DNA from: Collimonas sp. PA-H2 | GTDB taxonomy: Bacteria; Pseudomonadota; Gammaproteobacteria; Burkholderiales; Burkholderiaceae_D | Length of the DNA stretch: 64,000 bases | Direction: 5' to 3' | Assembly (NCBI RefSeq): GCF_002564105.1 | Contig: NZ_PDBX01000001.1 | Span: forward strand, 3,782,001-3,846,000 | Shown: positions 1-9,680 of the stretch, one piece after another | Layout of the letters: each line of letters begins with the position of its first letter | Position numbering within the stretch: position 1 is the first letter of the stretch | Made by a program: the position numbers and the translations under genes | Notes under the pieces: generated by a model | What the model was told of the DNA's origin: nothing | The model's database searches: none | What the model saw: only the letters and a program-made list of their open reading frames with translations

Positions 1-30
1 ATCAAATAAATCGAGAGTCATGCTGTTTTT

Positions 31-771
31 TCATTGAGCGTCGTGAAAAATCACGCCTAAGGTGTGCCGTGTCCCGGAACGGATGCGGCTGACGCCATGC
101 CGTAAATTTACCCTATATGCGCCGCGCTGGCCTTGCAGCGGCCGGTTGTTGACCGCGAAAATCACCGCATCGCCCTGGCTGAGCGGCACGACTTCCGCGC
201 GCGATTGCATGCGCGGCCGCTGTTCGGTCATCACGAATTCGCCGCCGCTGAAATCCTGCCCTGGCTGTGACAGCAGGATCGCCGCCTGCAAGGGAAATAC
301 ATGTTCGCCATACAAATCCTGGTGCAAGCAGTTGTAGTCGCCCGCGCCATATTGCAGCATCAGCGGTGTCGGCCGCCGCTGGCCTGCGGCATGGCAGCGG
401 GCGATGAAATTGGCATGCTGCAAGGGGAAACGGACATCGATATTCATGGTGGCGTGCCAGCGGTTGGCAATCGCCACCAGCTGCGGATAAAGCATGCTGC
501 GCAGGTCGCCGACCAGGTCCGGCAGCGGATAGTCGAAATACTGATATTCGCCGCGGCCGAAGCCGTGGCGTTCCATCACGATACGGCTGCGAAACAGATC
601 CTTGCGGGCGTAAAGCGCAATCAGTGCCTGGCATTCCTCCGCTGTCAGCAGCTGCGTTAGCAGGGCGCTGCCGTAACTGTCCAGGTCGTGAGCAATGGCG
701 TTCCAGTCTGCGCCGCCGATCCGTTCTGCGATTGAGGCCTGGCTGCCAACCGCCGCGCGCAGTGTATTCAT
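31..771 (-). CDS. 2OG-Fe(II) oxygenase family protein
   Basis: The 246-residue protein has the layout of prolyl-4-hydroxylase-like iron/2-oxoglutarate dioxygenases. In the C-terminal half a LHQDLYGEH segment supplies the HxD iron ligands, and RHGVSRIRSGTRHTLGVIFHD supplies the distal His and the Arg expected to bind 2-oxoglutarate. There is no signal peptide, so it is probably cytoplasmic; the substrate cannot be read from the sequence. I chose the second of two adjacent ATG codons because a GGAGAA Shine-Dalgarno sequence abuts the first one and is 5 nt from the second. It is divergent from the MFS gene downstream. The fold call is firm, the specific function unknown. Confidence 0.8.
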   Translation of the reverse strand: MNTLRAAVGSQASIAERIGGADWNAIAHDLDSYGSALLTQLLTAEECQALIALYARKDLFRSRIVMERHGFGRGEYQYFDYPLPDLVGDLRSMLYPQLVAIANRWHATMNIDVRFPLQHANFIARCHAAGQRRPTPLMLQYGAGDYNCLHQDLYGEHVFPLQAAILLSQPGQDFSGGEFVMTEQRPRMQSRAEVVPLSQGDAVIFAVNNRPLQGQRGAYRVNLRHGVSRIRSGTRHTLGVIFHDAQ

Positions 772-1006
772 CATTTCTCCGTATCGGTTTGATTGCAGCC
801 AGTATAGCCAGACGGTCCGATACGCCGCACCCCGACTCTTGCGGTCAAATTCGGCGATGTAGCGGCTTCATGAAATTACTGCTCGATAAACATTAAATTC
901 TCTATATATTTGATTTGCAGTCAAGTATGAATTGTCGGCACAGTGGTTTTTCTTTGTCTTTGCAGCGCTCAAACTGCATGGCGTTAAATTACAACAGGAA
1001 ACCATC

Positions 1007-2212
1007 ATGCCACTTGCACTCTGGGCGCTCACACTCAGCGCTTTTGCCATAGGAACCACCGAATTCGTGATTGTCGGCCTGATTCCGACCATTGCCGCCA
1101 GCCTTGGCGTCTCGGTACCTTCCGCCGGCCTTCTCGTCAGCCTCTACGCGCTCGGCGTCGCGGTCGGCGCGCCGGTGCTCACCGCGCTGACCGGCCGCGT
1201 GCCGCGCAAGCATTTGCTGCTGGGCTTGATGGCGCTGTTCACCATCGGCAACCTGGTGGCGTGGATGGCGCCGGGTTATGAAGCCCTGATAGCGGCGCGC
1301 GTCCTAACCGGCCTGGCGCACGGCGTGTTCTTTTCCATCGGCTCGACCATCGCTACCAGCCTGGTGCCCAAGGAAAAGGCGGCTAGCGCGATCGCAATCA
1401 TGTTCACCGGCCTGACCGTGGCGCTGGTCACCGGCGTGCCGCTGGGGACCTGGATCGGCCAGACCTGGGGCTGGCAGTCGACTTTCCTGGCCGTGTCGCT
1501 GCTGGGTGTGATCGCCTTTGCCGGCAGCTGGATGCTGGTGCCGCATGATATTGCGGGCAGCAAGCCGGCCTCGCTGCGGACCCAGGCCGCCGTGCTGAAG
1601 AAACCGCGCCTGCTGTTGGTGTATGCGATCACGGCGCTGGGTTATGGCGGCTCCTTCATCGCCTTTACCTATCTGGCGCCGATTTTGCAGGAGATATCAG
1701 GGTTTTCAGCTTCGACCGTCAGCCTGGTGATGCTGGTATACGGCGTTTCGGTAGCCTTCGGCAATATCTGGGGCGGCAAACTGGCCGACAGGAAGGGGCC
1801 GGTTCGCGCCTTGCAGCTCGTCTTTGCCATGCTGGCGGTGGTCTTGTTTGTCCTGACTTTCACGGCATCGAATCCATGGCTGGCAGTGCTGACGGTGCTG
1901 GCATGGGGTGCATTCGCCTTCGGCAATGTGCCGGGCTTGCAGGTGTATGTCGTGCAACAAGCTGAACGGCATGCGCCGCGCGCTGTGGATGTTGCGTCCG
2001 GCCTGAACATCGCGGCATTCAATGTCGGCATCGCGCTGGGGGCCTGGGGCGGCGGCCTGATCGTCAGCCATCTTGGCCTGATGGCGACGCCTTGGATCGG
2101 CGCTATCGTGGTGCTGGGCGCGCTGGGACTGACTTCGCTGGCGGGGCGGCTGGACCGGCGTGACGGGATTGCGCCTATCGTTGGGTCGGGGCGTGCGGTT
2201 GCCATGCATTGA
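1007..2212 (+). CDS. MFS transporter, DHA1 drug/sugar efflux type
   Basis: About 401 residues with twelve hydrophobic segments. The N-terminus reads LSAFAIGTTEFVIVGLIPTIA, the signature opening of the AraJ/YdhP-type DHA1 exporters, followed by a loop 2-3 motif (TGRVPRKHLL) and the antiporter motif C region around ALVTGVPLGTWIG. It should export a small organic compound or drug across the inner membrane by proton antiport; the substrate is unknown. The open frame extends upstream, but the ATG preceded by ACAGGAAA at good spacing is the better start. No obvious partner gene is adjacent. Confidence 0.85.
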   Translation: MPLALWALTLSAFAIGTTEFVIVGLIPTIAASLGVSVPSAGLLVSLYALGVAVGAPVLTALTGRVPRKHLLLGLMALFTIGNLVAWMAPGYEALIAARVLTGLAHGVFFSIGSTIATSLVPKEKAASAIAIMFTGLTVALVTGVPLGTWIGQTWGWQSTFLAVSLLGVIAFAGSWMLVPHDIAGSKPASLRTQAAVLKKPRLLLVYAITALGYGGSFIAFTYLAPILQEISGFSASTVSLVMLVYGVSVAFGNIWGGKLADRKGPVRALQLVFAMLAVVLFVLTFTASNPWLAVLTVLAWGAFAFGNVPGLQVYVVQQAERHAPRAVDVASGLNIAAFNVGIALGAWGGGLIVSHLGLMATPWIGAIVVLGALGLTSLAGRLDRRDGIAPIVGSGRAVAMH

Positions 2213-2408
2213 TGGGTAAGCCCTGTACTGCTGTGTGTGAAGATTGCCAAATTGCATTTTTCGGATGCTGACGTATATACCTCGTTGTCCGCTTAGCTAG
2301 ATTGGCGATGATTTTGGCTGGTCGCGGGCTGTGGTATTCCTGGCCTTGCCAAATTTCTAGAATTACTGCACTATTAGTCTTGATTTTAATAATCCTTTAC
2401 TGAAAACC

Positions 2409-2489
2409 ATGTCTTTCGCACGCGCTTATTTCTTTTTTTACTTTAGCTATTCCAGCCCCACGGCGGTGAAAAGCGGTAAGCGTTCGTAA
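2409..2489 (+). CDS. Phe/Tyr-rich leader peptide of a DAHP synthase attenuator
   Basis: This 26-codon open frame encodes a peptide whose residues 7-14 read YFFFYFSY: seven of eight consecutive codons are Phe or Tyr, plus Phe3. It ends 24 nt before a GC-rich hairpin with a T-run that sits just in front of the DAHP synthase gene. This is the arrangement of pheL-type attenuators, where ribosome stalling at Phe or Tyr codons controls transcription of aromatic amino acid genes. The Shine-Dalgarno sequence is weak, so translation is inferred from codon content and position rather than from a strong initiation site. Confidence 0.8.
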   Translation: MSFARAYFFFYFSYSSPTAVKSGKRS

Positions 2490-2541
2490 GTAAAGAGCAA
2501 ACCGAAATTTCTAAAAAACCGCCAGCGATGGCGGTTTTTTT
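2462..2541 (+). promoter_or_regulatory. Transcription attenuator: terminator and antiterminator before the DAHP synthase gene
   Basis: The terminator is AACCGCC (2517-2523) pairing with GGCGGTT (2530-2536) followed by a T-run to 2541. A competing antiterminator can form because GGCGGT at 2462-2467, and also GCGGT at 2473-2477, are complementary to the left arm of the terminator. CGCTTA at 2423-2428 inside the leader codons can pair with TAAGCG at 2477-2482, which would serve as the pause or protector stem. The set matches a classic three-state attenuator responding to charged tRNA-Phe or tRNA-Tyr. Energies were not computed. Confidence 0.75.
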
Positions 2542-2574
2542 ATACCCAGTCACTTTTTGAGCCAGGAGAAAAAC

Positions 2575-3642
2575 ATGCTACGCACCGACGATCTGCGCAT
2601 ACGGGAAATGAAAGAATTAGTTCCGCCATCACATTTGATCCGCGAATTCGGCTGCTCCGAGAAAGTGGCGGAAACTGCCGCCAATTCCCGGATTGCCTTG
2701 CATCGCATCTTGCACGGCCAGGATGACCGCCTGATGGTGGTGATCGGGCCTTGCTCGATCCACGATACCAAAGCGGCAATGGAATACGCCGGCCGCCTGA
2801 TCGGCGAGCGCGAGCGCTTCAAGGGCGAGTTGGAAATCGTCATGCGCGTGTACTTCGAAAAGCCGCGCACCACGGTCGGCTGGAAGGGGCTGATCAACGA
2901 TCCTTACATGGACAACAGCTTCCGCATCAACGACGGCTTGCGCATGGCGCGCGAACTGCTGCTGAACATCAATGAGCTGGGCCTGCCGGCCGGCACCGAA
3001 TTCCTCGATGTGATCAGCCCGCAATACATCGCCGACCTGATCAGCTGGGGTGCGATCGGCGCCCGCACCACCGAATCGCAGGTGCATCGCGAACTGGCGT
3101 CCGGCTTGTCATGCCCGGTCGGTTTCAAGAATGGCACCGACGGCAACATCAAGATCGCGGTGGACGCCATCAAGGCGGCTTCGCAGCCGCATCATTTCCT
3201 GTCGGTGACCAAGGGCGGCCACTCGGCCATCGTGTCGACCAACGGTAATGAAGACTGCCATATCATCCTGCGCGGCGGCAAGGCGCCCAACTACGACGCC
3301 GCCAGCGTCGATGCGGCTTGCAAGGATATCGCCGGCAGCGGCCTGGCGTCGCGCCTGATGATCGACGCTTCGCATGCAAACAGTTCGAAGAAGCCGGAAA
3401 ACCAGATCCCGGTGTGCGCCGATATCGGCCGTCAGATTGCCGCTGGCGATGGCCGCATTGTTGGCGTCATGGTGGAGTCACACCTGATAGCGGGCCGCCA
3501 GGACCTGGTGCCGGGCAAGGAACTGGTGTACGGCCAGTCGGTGACTGACGGTTGCATCAACTGGGAAGAAAGCGTCGCGGTGCTGGAAGACCTGGCGGCG
3601 TCAGTTCGGCAGCGGCGCTTGCTGAACGCCAGCCCGGCCTGA
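2575..3642 (+). CDS. aroG: 3-deoxy-7-phosphoheptulonate (DAHP) synthase, type I (AroG/AroF class)
   Basis: It catalyses condensation of phosphoenolpyruvate with erythrose 4-phosphate, the first step of the shikimate pathway, in the cytoplasm. The 355-residue length fits the E. coli AroF/G/H class. Visible signatures include GPCSIHD at about residues 58-64, VYFEKPRTTVGWKGLINDP near 92-110, KNGTDG in the middle and DASHANS in the C-terminal third. The start is the ATG five nt after AGGAGA; a TTG further upstream is less likely. Expression is probably governed by the Phe/Tyr attenuator directly upstream, which suggests a Phe- or Tyr-feedback isozyme, but the allosteric type cannot be settled by eye. 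Confidence 0.95.
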   Translation: MLRTDDLRIREMKELVPPSHLIREFGCSEKVAETAANSRIALHRILHGQDDRLMVVIGPCSIHDTKAAMEYAGRLIGERERFKGELEIVMRVYFEKPRTTVGWKGLINDPYMDNSFRINDGLRMARELLLNINELGLPAGTEFLDVISPQYIADLISWGAIGARTTESQVHRELASGLSCPVGFKNGTDGNIKIAVDAIKAASQPHHFLSVTKGGHSAIVSTNGNEDCHIILRGGKAPNYDAASVDAACKDIAGSGLASRLMIDASHANSSKKPENQIPVCADIGRQIAAGDGRIVGVMVESHLIAGRQDLVPGKELVYGQSVTDGCINWEESVAVLEDLAASVRQRRLLNASPA

Positions 3643-3701
3643 ACAGATAAATAGAGGGGGAAGGTCGGGTCAGGCTGCGCCAGCCCGATCTGACTGCGGT
3701 A

Positions 3702-4343
3702 TCAGAAGCGCTTGGTCAGCACCATCATCTCGCCTTCGCGCCGCATCTCGGTGCGGTTCAGGAAAGACATGCCGAGCAGGGCGAACGGCAGGCCGTTCTC
3801 CTGCACCAGGGCATCGACCTGGTTCATTTCGATATCGCCGATCTTGACCGTATTCAGCTTGACCATGTACGCCGGCGCTGCGCCGTTGGCGGTATTGACC
3901 ATGATCATGCGGCCCTTTTTGTAATCCACGCCCATCCTTGCCGCGTCCGATGCCGGCAGGGCAATCATGGTGGCGCCGGTGTCGACCAGCATGGTCATCA
4001 TGGCGCCGTTGATCTGGGCGTCGGCAACGAAATGGCCTTGCGGATTGACCTTCAGGGTCACGCTGGAAGACGCGCCCGGTGCGCTGCGGCTGACGTATTC
4101 GCCGATGCCGATCACCTGCCGTTTGCCCTTGACCTCCAGCGTTGCGGTGTTGCCGTTGGCTTCCACCAGCTTGACGTCGTCGGCGACCTTGCTGCCGACC
4201 GAATAAGTTTTTGGCGAAGAGCCGTCGATCACCAGCACGGCTTTTCCCGGAAACAGGCCGACTACGCCGATATCGGAAGCTGATACAGAATTGGAAATGG
4301 AAGCTGATAGCAACAGGCTGGTGATCAAAACGAACGGGCGCAT
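3702..4343 (-). CDS. Retropepsin-like aspartic protease, TIGR02281-type, exported
   Basis: The 213-residue protein begins with a hydrophobic signal peptide (MRPFVLITSLLLSASISNSVSA). The C-terminal domain carries MLVDTGATMIALP, the DTGA active-site motif of clan AA single-domain aspartic proteases, and ends with the typical GLPFALLGMSFL segment holding the second hydrophobic-hydrophobic-Gly element. Such proteins act as homodimers in the periplasm or at the membrane; natural substrates are largely unknown. It is convergent with the DAHP synthase gene and independent of the flanking yajQ gene. Confidence 0.85.
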   Translation of the reverse strand: MRPFVLITSLLLSASISNSVSASDIGVVGLFPGKAVLVIDGSSPKTYSVGSKVADDVKLVEANGNTATLEVKGKRQVIGIGEYVSRSAPGASSSVTLKVNPQGHFVADAQINGAMMTMLVDTGATMIALPASDAARMGVDYKKGRMIMVNTANGAAPAYMVKLNTVKIGDIEMNQVDALVQENGLPFALLGMSFLNRTEMRREGEMMVLTKRF

Positions 4344-4457
4344 GGAAGTCCGGCTTTCCTGACAAGGGTTGAGGTAGCGCCGTAGTGCCGTTCAAACATG
4401 TTGAACGGCTGGCAACAGCAAGTGATGGTAACCCTGTCTGTTGCCAAATGCCACTAT

Positions 4458-4943
4458 TTAGTCACGGAAATTATTGAATTCCAGCGGCAGATCCGCTACT
4501 TCCTTGCGCAGCATCGCCATCGCCGCCTGCAGGTCGTCGCGCTTGGCGCCGGTGATGCGCACGGCGTCGCCCTGGATGCTGGCCTGGACCTTCATCTTGC
4601 TGTCCTTGACGATGCGCACGATCTTCTTGGCGGCTTCCGATTCGATGCCGTTCTTGATCTTGATCACTTGCTTGACCTTGTCGCCGCCGATCTTCTCGAT
4701 CTTGCCGATATCCAGGAAGCGGGTGTCGACATTGCGCTTGACCAGTTTTGCGGTCAGCACGTCGCGCACCTGGCTGAGCTGGAATTCCGAATCGGCGTAA
4801 GCGGTCAGGTCGCGCTCTTTCAGCTCGATGCGGGCGTCGCTGCCCTTGAAGTCGAAGCGGGTCGAGATCTCCTTGTTGGCTTGATCGTTGGCATTTTTTA
4901 CTTCGACCAGATTGGCTTCCGATACGGTATCGAATGATGGCAT
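4458..4943 (-). CDS. yajQ: YajQ family nucleotide (cyclic di-GMP) binding protein
   Basis: The 161-residue sequence opens with [20 protein letters not shown] and has [36 protein letters not shown] and a C-terminal [10 protein letters not shown], the hallmark blocks of the YajQ family. YajQ is a cytoplasmic protein with two ferredoxin-like domains; family members in Xanthomonas bind cyclic di-GMP and work with transcription factors. Length is that of the family. No operon partner: the neighbours are separated by more than 100 nt on each side. Confidence 0.95.
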   Translation of the reverse strand: MPSFDTVSEANLVEVKNANDQANKEISTRFDFKGSDARIELKERDLTAYADSEFQLSQVRDVLTAKLVKRNVDTRFLDIGKIEKIGGDKVKQVIKIKNGIESEAAKKIVRIVKDSKMKVQASIQGDAVRITGAKRDDLQAAMAMLRKEVADLPLEFNNFRD

Positions 4944-5124
4944 GGTGTTATTCCTTCAGTATGTTCAATAAAACTGGCCGGCTCTAGGCTCTATTGTGCG
5001 CGGCCATCAGGCTATGCGCATTCTATCGGACAAAAAACCCGTAGTGTGGCCTGTCTGGCCATTTTCTTGCAGCGCCAGCCTCTCCAGAGGGCGGTTACCT
5101 GCCGTGGCGTGCTCCGCTTGCGTT

Positions 5125-5130
5125 TATAAT
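5125..5130 (+). promoter_or_regulatory. Perfect -10 box directly upstream of murB
   Basis: A consensus TATAAT lies only 9 nt before the proposed murB ATG at 5140. If used, transcription would begin at or within a few bases of the start codon, giving a leaderless or nearly leaderless mRNA. No good -35 hexamer is seen at 16-18 nt, so the call is tentative. Confidence 0.35.
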
Positions 5131-5139
5131 CCCGGTGCT

Positions 5140-6171
5140 ATGACTATCTCCATGCTTCCGCTCCAGTCCGACTTCTCACTACGCCAGCATAATACTTTCG
5201 GTATTGATGCCAAGGCGCAGGCCTATTTGCCGGTGACTTCCGTAGAAACCTTGCATGCGCTCAGGTCGGATGCCGCTGCGTCCGCTTTGCCGCGCCTGGT
5301 GCTGGGCGGCGGCAGCAACCTGGTGCTGACGCAGGACTTTCCCGGGCTGGTGCTGCACATGTGCAGCCGCGGCCGGGATATCGTAGGGGAGGATGACGAT
5401 GCCGTGTATGTACGCGCCGCGGCCGGCGAAAACTGGCATGCGCTGGTGCTATGGACGCTGGAGCAGGGCCTGGGGGGGCTGGAGAACTTGTCCCTGATTC
5501 CCGGCAGCGTCGGCGCAGCGCCCATCCAGAACATCGGCGCCTACGGCGTCGAACTGCAGGACCGCTTCCATAGCCTGACGGCCATCGACGTCGACAGCGG
5601 CGAGATCCTGACGCTGGACCGCAAGGCCTGCGCCTTTGCCTATCGCGACAGCGTTTTCAAGCAGCGCCTGCGCGACCGCGCGATAGTGCTGGACGTGACG
5701 CTGGCCTTGCCCAAGCGCTGGCAGCCGGACCTGCGCTATGCCGACGTGGCGCAGGAGCTGGATGCGCGCAAATTATCGCAGCCCACTGCGCGCGACGTCA
5801 GCGACGCCGTGATCGCGATCCGTACCCGTAAATTGCCGGATCCGACCCTGGTCGGCAATGCTGGCAGCTTCTTCAAGAATCCGATAGTGTCGGAACGGCA
5901 ACGCAATGCGCTGCTGGAGCGGCATCCGCAACTGGTGAATTATGTGCAGCCGGATGGTGCTTATAAACTGGCTGCGGGTTGGCTGATCGACCAGTGCGGC
6001 TGGAAAGGGAAGAGCCTGGGAGCCGCCGGCGTCTATGAAAAGCAAGCGCTGGTGCTGGTCAACCGCGGTGGCGCCACCGGCCAGGATGTGGTGCGCCTGG
6101 CGCAGGCGGTGCAGGCCGATGTGCTGGCCAGGTTTGGCGTGGCGCTGGAGCCCGAGCCGATTTTCATCTAG
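5140..6171 (+). CDS. murB: UDP-N-acetylenolpyruvoylglucosamine reductase
   Basis: FAD-dependent cytoplasmic enzyme that reduces enolpyruvyl-UDP-GlcNAc to UDP-MurNAc for peptidoglycan. The 343-residue form matches type I MurB of E. coli. Visible signatures are the FAD-binding LVLGGGSNLVL near residue 60, LSLIPGSVGAAPIQNIGAYG in the middle, and GNAGSFFKNP, which contains the catalytic Ser. The open frame extends 144 nt further upstream, but the N-terminus MTISMLPLQSDFSLRQHNTFG aligns with the family start. No Shine-Dalgarno sequence precedes this ATG, and a TATAAT box lies immediately upstream, so the true start could also be the Met four codons later. Confidence 0.95.
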   Translation: MTISMLPLQSDFSLRQHNTFGIDAKAQAYLPVTSVETLHALRSDAAASALPRLVLGGGSNLVLTQDFPGLVLHMCSRGRDIVGEDDDAVYVRAAAGENWHALVLWTLEQGLGGLENLSLIPGSVGAAPIQNIGAYGVELQDRFHSLTAIDVDSGEILTLDRKACAFAYRDSVFKQRLRDRAIVLDVTLALPKRWQPDLRYADVAQELDARKLSQPTARDVSDAVIAIRTRKLPDPTLVGNAGSFFKNPIVSERQRNALLERHPQLVNYVQPDGAYKLAAGWLIDQCGWKGKSLGAAGVYEKQALVLVNRGGATGQDVVRLAQAVQADVLARFGVALEPEPIFI

Positions 6172-6250
6172 GGGCCGTTGCATATCGGCGACAGGTTGAT
6201 TACAGTCTTTTGCCGGCGCGTTTTGTCACTATCAAGTCACAATGCGCGAT

Positions 6251-6337
6251 TATGCTTCCACCTGTCTCATATCCAACACTCCCTAAAGTAATGGATTTTT
6301 AAGCCCGTCATGCATCGCATCGCGGGCTCTTTTTTTA
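6251..6337 (+). ncRNA. Small-RNA-like gene A (paralogue of the one at 43.4 kb)
   Basis: Located between convergent murB and ppnP. A -10-like TATGCT (6251-6256) is followed after three bases by ACCTGTCTC, a TCCAAC-ACTCCCTAAAGT-AATGGAT hairpin and an intrinsic terminator (AGCCCG 6302-6307 with CGGGCT 6323-6328 and a T-run). The same order, spacing and primary sequence recur at 43396-43475, with compensating changes in the hairpin stem. The transcript would start near 6258-6260. It could alternatively be a decorated 3' end of murB; the repeated -10-like box and conserved 5' end favour an independent RNA. Confidence 0.6.
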
Positions 6338-6347
6338 GCCGCGGTGT

Positions 6348-6662
6348 TTAGCCGTAGTGGCAAACGTAGTTGAGCGTTTCCACGGTTTCGATATCGAAGC
6401 TGGAATTGGCTGCGATTTCAAAGCGGTCGCCGCTGCTGTAGCTGGTCCACCGCTGCTGGCCTTGCAAACGCACCTTGCAGACGCCGCTGGTGACCTCCAT
6501 TACTTCGGCAACGCCGGTGCTGAAGGTCAGCGACGAGGGCAGGATGACGCCCAATGTTTTCTTGCTGCCGTTGGCGAAGATCACGGTATGGGAAACGCAT
6601 TTGCCGTCGAAATAGACATTGCCTTGCTTTACAACGGATACGTGGTCGAATTGTGTGCTCAT
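6348..6662 (-). CDS. ppnP: Pyrimidine/purine nucleoside phosphorylase PpnP (YaiE/DUF1255)
   Basis: A single cupin-like domain of 104 residues starting MSTQFDHVSVVKQGNVYFDGKCVSHTV and ending in ETLNYVCHYG, matching the PpnP family, which phosphorolyses several nucleosides to base and ribose 1-phosphate. The GSKKTLGVILP and SGVCKVRLQGQQRW blocks are characteristic. The start has an AAGGAA Shine-Dalgarno; an upstream in-frame Met lies inside the argG terminator and is rejected. It follows argG on the same strand but beyond that terminator, so it is probably transcribed separately. Confidence 0.92.
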   Translation of the reverse strand: MSTQFDHVSVVKQGNVYFDGKCVSHTVIFANGSKKTLGVILPSSLTFSTGVAEVMEVTSGVCKVRLQGQQRWTSYSSGDRFEIAANSSFDIETVETLNYVCHYG

Positions 6663-6685
6663 GATGATTCCTTGCAGGATTTTTG

Positions 6686-6715
6686 ACAAAAAAGAACCGG
6701 CGTGAAGCCGGTTCT
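6686..6715 (-). terminator. Intrinsic terminator of the argF-argG operon
   Basis: AGAACCGGC and GCCGGTTCT form a perfect 9-bp stem with a 5-nt loop, followed on the minus strand by a run of T. It lies just after the argG stop codon. Confidence 0.85.
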
Positions 6716-6748
6716 GCATGCGTTAAGGTTGTTGCCGCCGGCTTGCGC

Positions 6749-8504
<1,756 letters not shown>

Positions 8505-8507
8505 GGT

Positions 8508-9425
8508 TTACTCCGCAACCTTGCCCAGCACCAGGTATTCGAGCAGCGCCTTTTGCACATGCAGGCGGTTCTCGGCTTCGTCCCAGACTACCGATTGCGG
8601 GCCGTCGATCACTTCGGCGGAGACTTCCTCGCCGCGATGCGCCGGCAGGCAGTGCATGAAGAGAGCGTCCGGATTGGCGCGCTGCATCTTGGGCTGGTCG
8701 ACGATCCAGCCGTCGAAGGCTTTCAGGCGCGCCGTGTTTTCATCCTCGTAACCCATGCTGGTCCAGACATCGGTGGTGACCAGGTCGACGCCCTCGCAGG
8801 CATCGGACGGATTGGCAAAGAAGGTGTAGCGCTGGTTGTCGGCGGCCACCTGGCTCGGGTCGATGTCGTAGCCCTTGGGGGTCGAGACATTGACGTGGAA
8901 ACCGAACACTTGTGCTGCCTGCAGCCAGGAATACAGCATGTTGTTGGCATCGCCGATCCACGCGACTTTCTTGCCGGCGATGGAACCGCGGTGCTCGATG
9001 TAGGTGAACACATCTGCCAATACCTGGCAGGGATGCTGCTCATTGGTCAGGCCGTTGATTACAGGCACCCGCGAGTGCGAAGCGAAGCGTTCGATGATGT
9101 CCTGGCCGAAGGTGCGGATCATGATGACGTCGCACATGCGCGACATGACCTGTGCGGCATCTTCCACCGGCTCGCCGCGTCCCAGCTGGCTGTCGCGCGT
9201 GTTGAGATAGATGGCGGCGCCGCCCAGCTGATGCATGCCGGCCTCGAACGAGAGGCGGGTGCGGGTCGAGTTTTTCTCGAACACCATCACCAGCGTGCGG
9301 TCGAGCAGCGTGTAGTGCGGTTCGTAATTCTTGAATTTGCGTTTGATGAGACGGCTACGCTCAATCACGTACTCGTATTCGTCCAGCGAAAAATCAGAAA
9401 ACTGCAGATAGTGTTTGATTGCCAT
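8508..9425 (-). CDS. argF: Ornithine carbamoyltransferase
   Basis: Transfers the carbamoyl group of carbamoyl phosphate to ornithine, giving citrulline. The 305-residue sequence has STRTR (53-57) for carbamoyl phosphate, HPCQ (about 131), and HCLPAHRGEE near 270 that binds ornithine and contains the active-site Cys. It is the first gene of the argF-VOC-argG operon. There is no clear Shine-Dalgarno sequence: a 7-bp GC hairpin followed by TTTTCATTT ends at the start codon, suggesting the 5' leader may be regulated. Confidence 0.97.
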   Translation of the reverse strand: MAIKHYLQFSDFSLDEYEYVIERSRLIKRKFKNYEPHYTLLDRTLVMVFEKNSTRTRLSFEAGMHQLGGAAIYLNTRDSQLGRGEPVEDAAQVMSRMCDVIMIRTFGQDIIERFASHSRVPVINGLTNEQHPCQVLADVFTYIEHRGSIAGKKVAWIGDANNMLYSWLQAAQVFGFHVNVSTPKGYDIDPSQVAADNQRYTFFANPSDACEGVDLVTTDVWTSMGYEDENTARLKAFDGWIVDQPKMQRANPDALFMHCLPAHRGEEVSAEVIDGPQSVVWDEAENRLHVQKALLEYLVLGKVAE

Positions 9426-9434
9426 AAATGAAAA

Positions 9435-9461
9435 CGGCGGCCGCTGTGGCGACTGCCGCCG
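9435..9461 (-). promoter_or_regulatory. Hairpin in the argF 5' leader
   Basis: On the minus strand CGGCGGC and GCCGCCG pair around a 13-nt loop, directly followed by TTTTCATTT and the argF ATG. It looks like a terminator with a short T-run, or a structure masking initiation. A second possible stem (GCGGGGC/GCCCGC) lies further upstream in the same leader at about 9518-9544. Confidence 0.45.
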
Positions 9462-9575
9462 AAAGTTGGAATTCCATTTTTAAATCAACCGCTGGTTTTG
9501 CAGGCCGCCGAAGAAGTTGTGCGCGGGCTTGTATGAAGGCCCCGCGATTGGCTTAGAAATGAAATAAGTGCTTCA

Positions 9576-9581
9576 ATTATA
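9576..9581 (-). promoter_or_regulatory. Candidate -10 box for the argF operon
   Basis: A consensus TATAAT on the minus strand lies about 150 nt upstream of argF. A TTGACG lies 24 nt before it, which is too far for a standard promoter, so the -35 is unclear. Confidence 0.35.
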
Positions 9582-9680
9582 AGGGATTTCAATAGAAAAG
9601 ATACCCGTCAAAAGATTGCTTATCTGGCATTAATAAGATGGCACGGCATTTCCTGGCGGCGGCCACGCCGCCACACGCGC

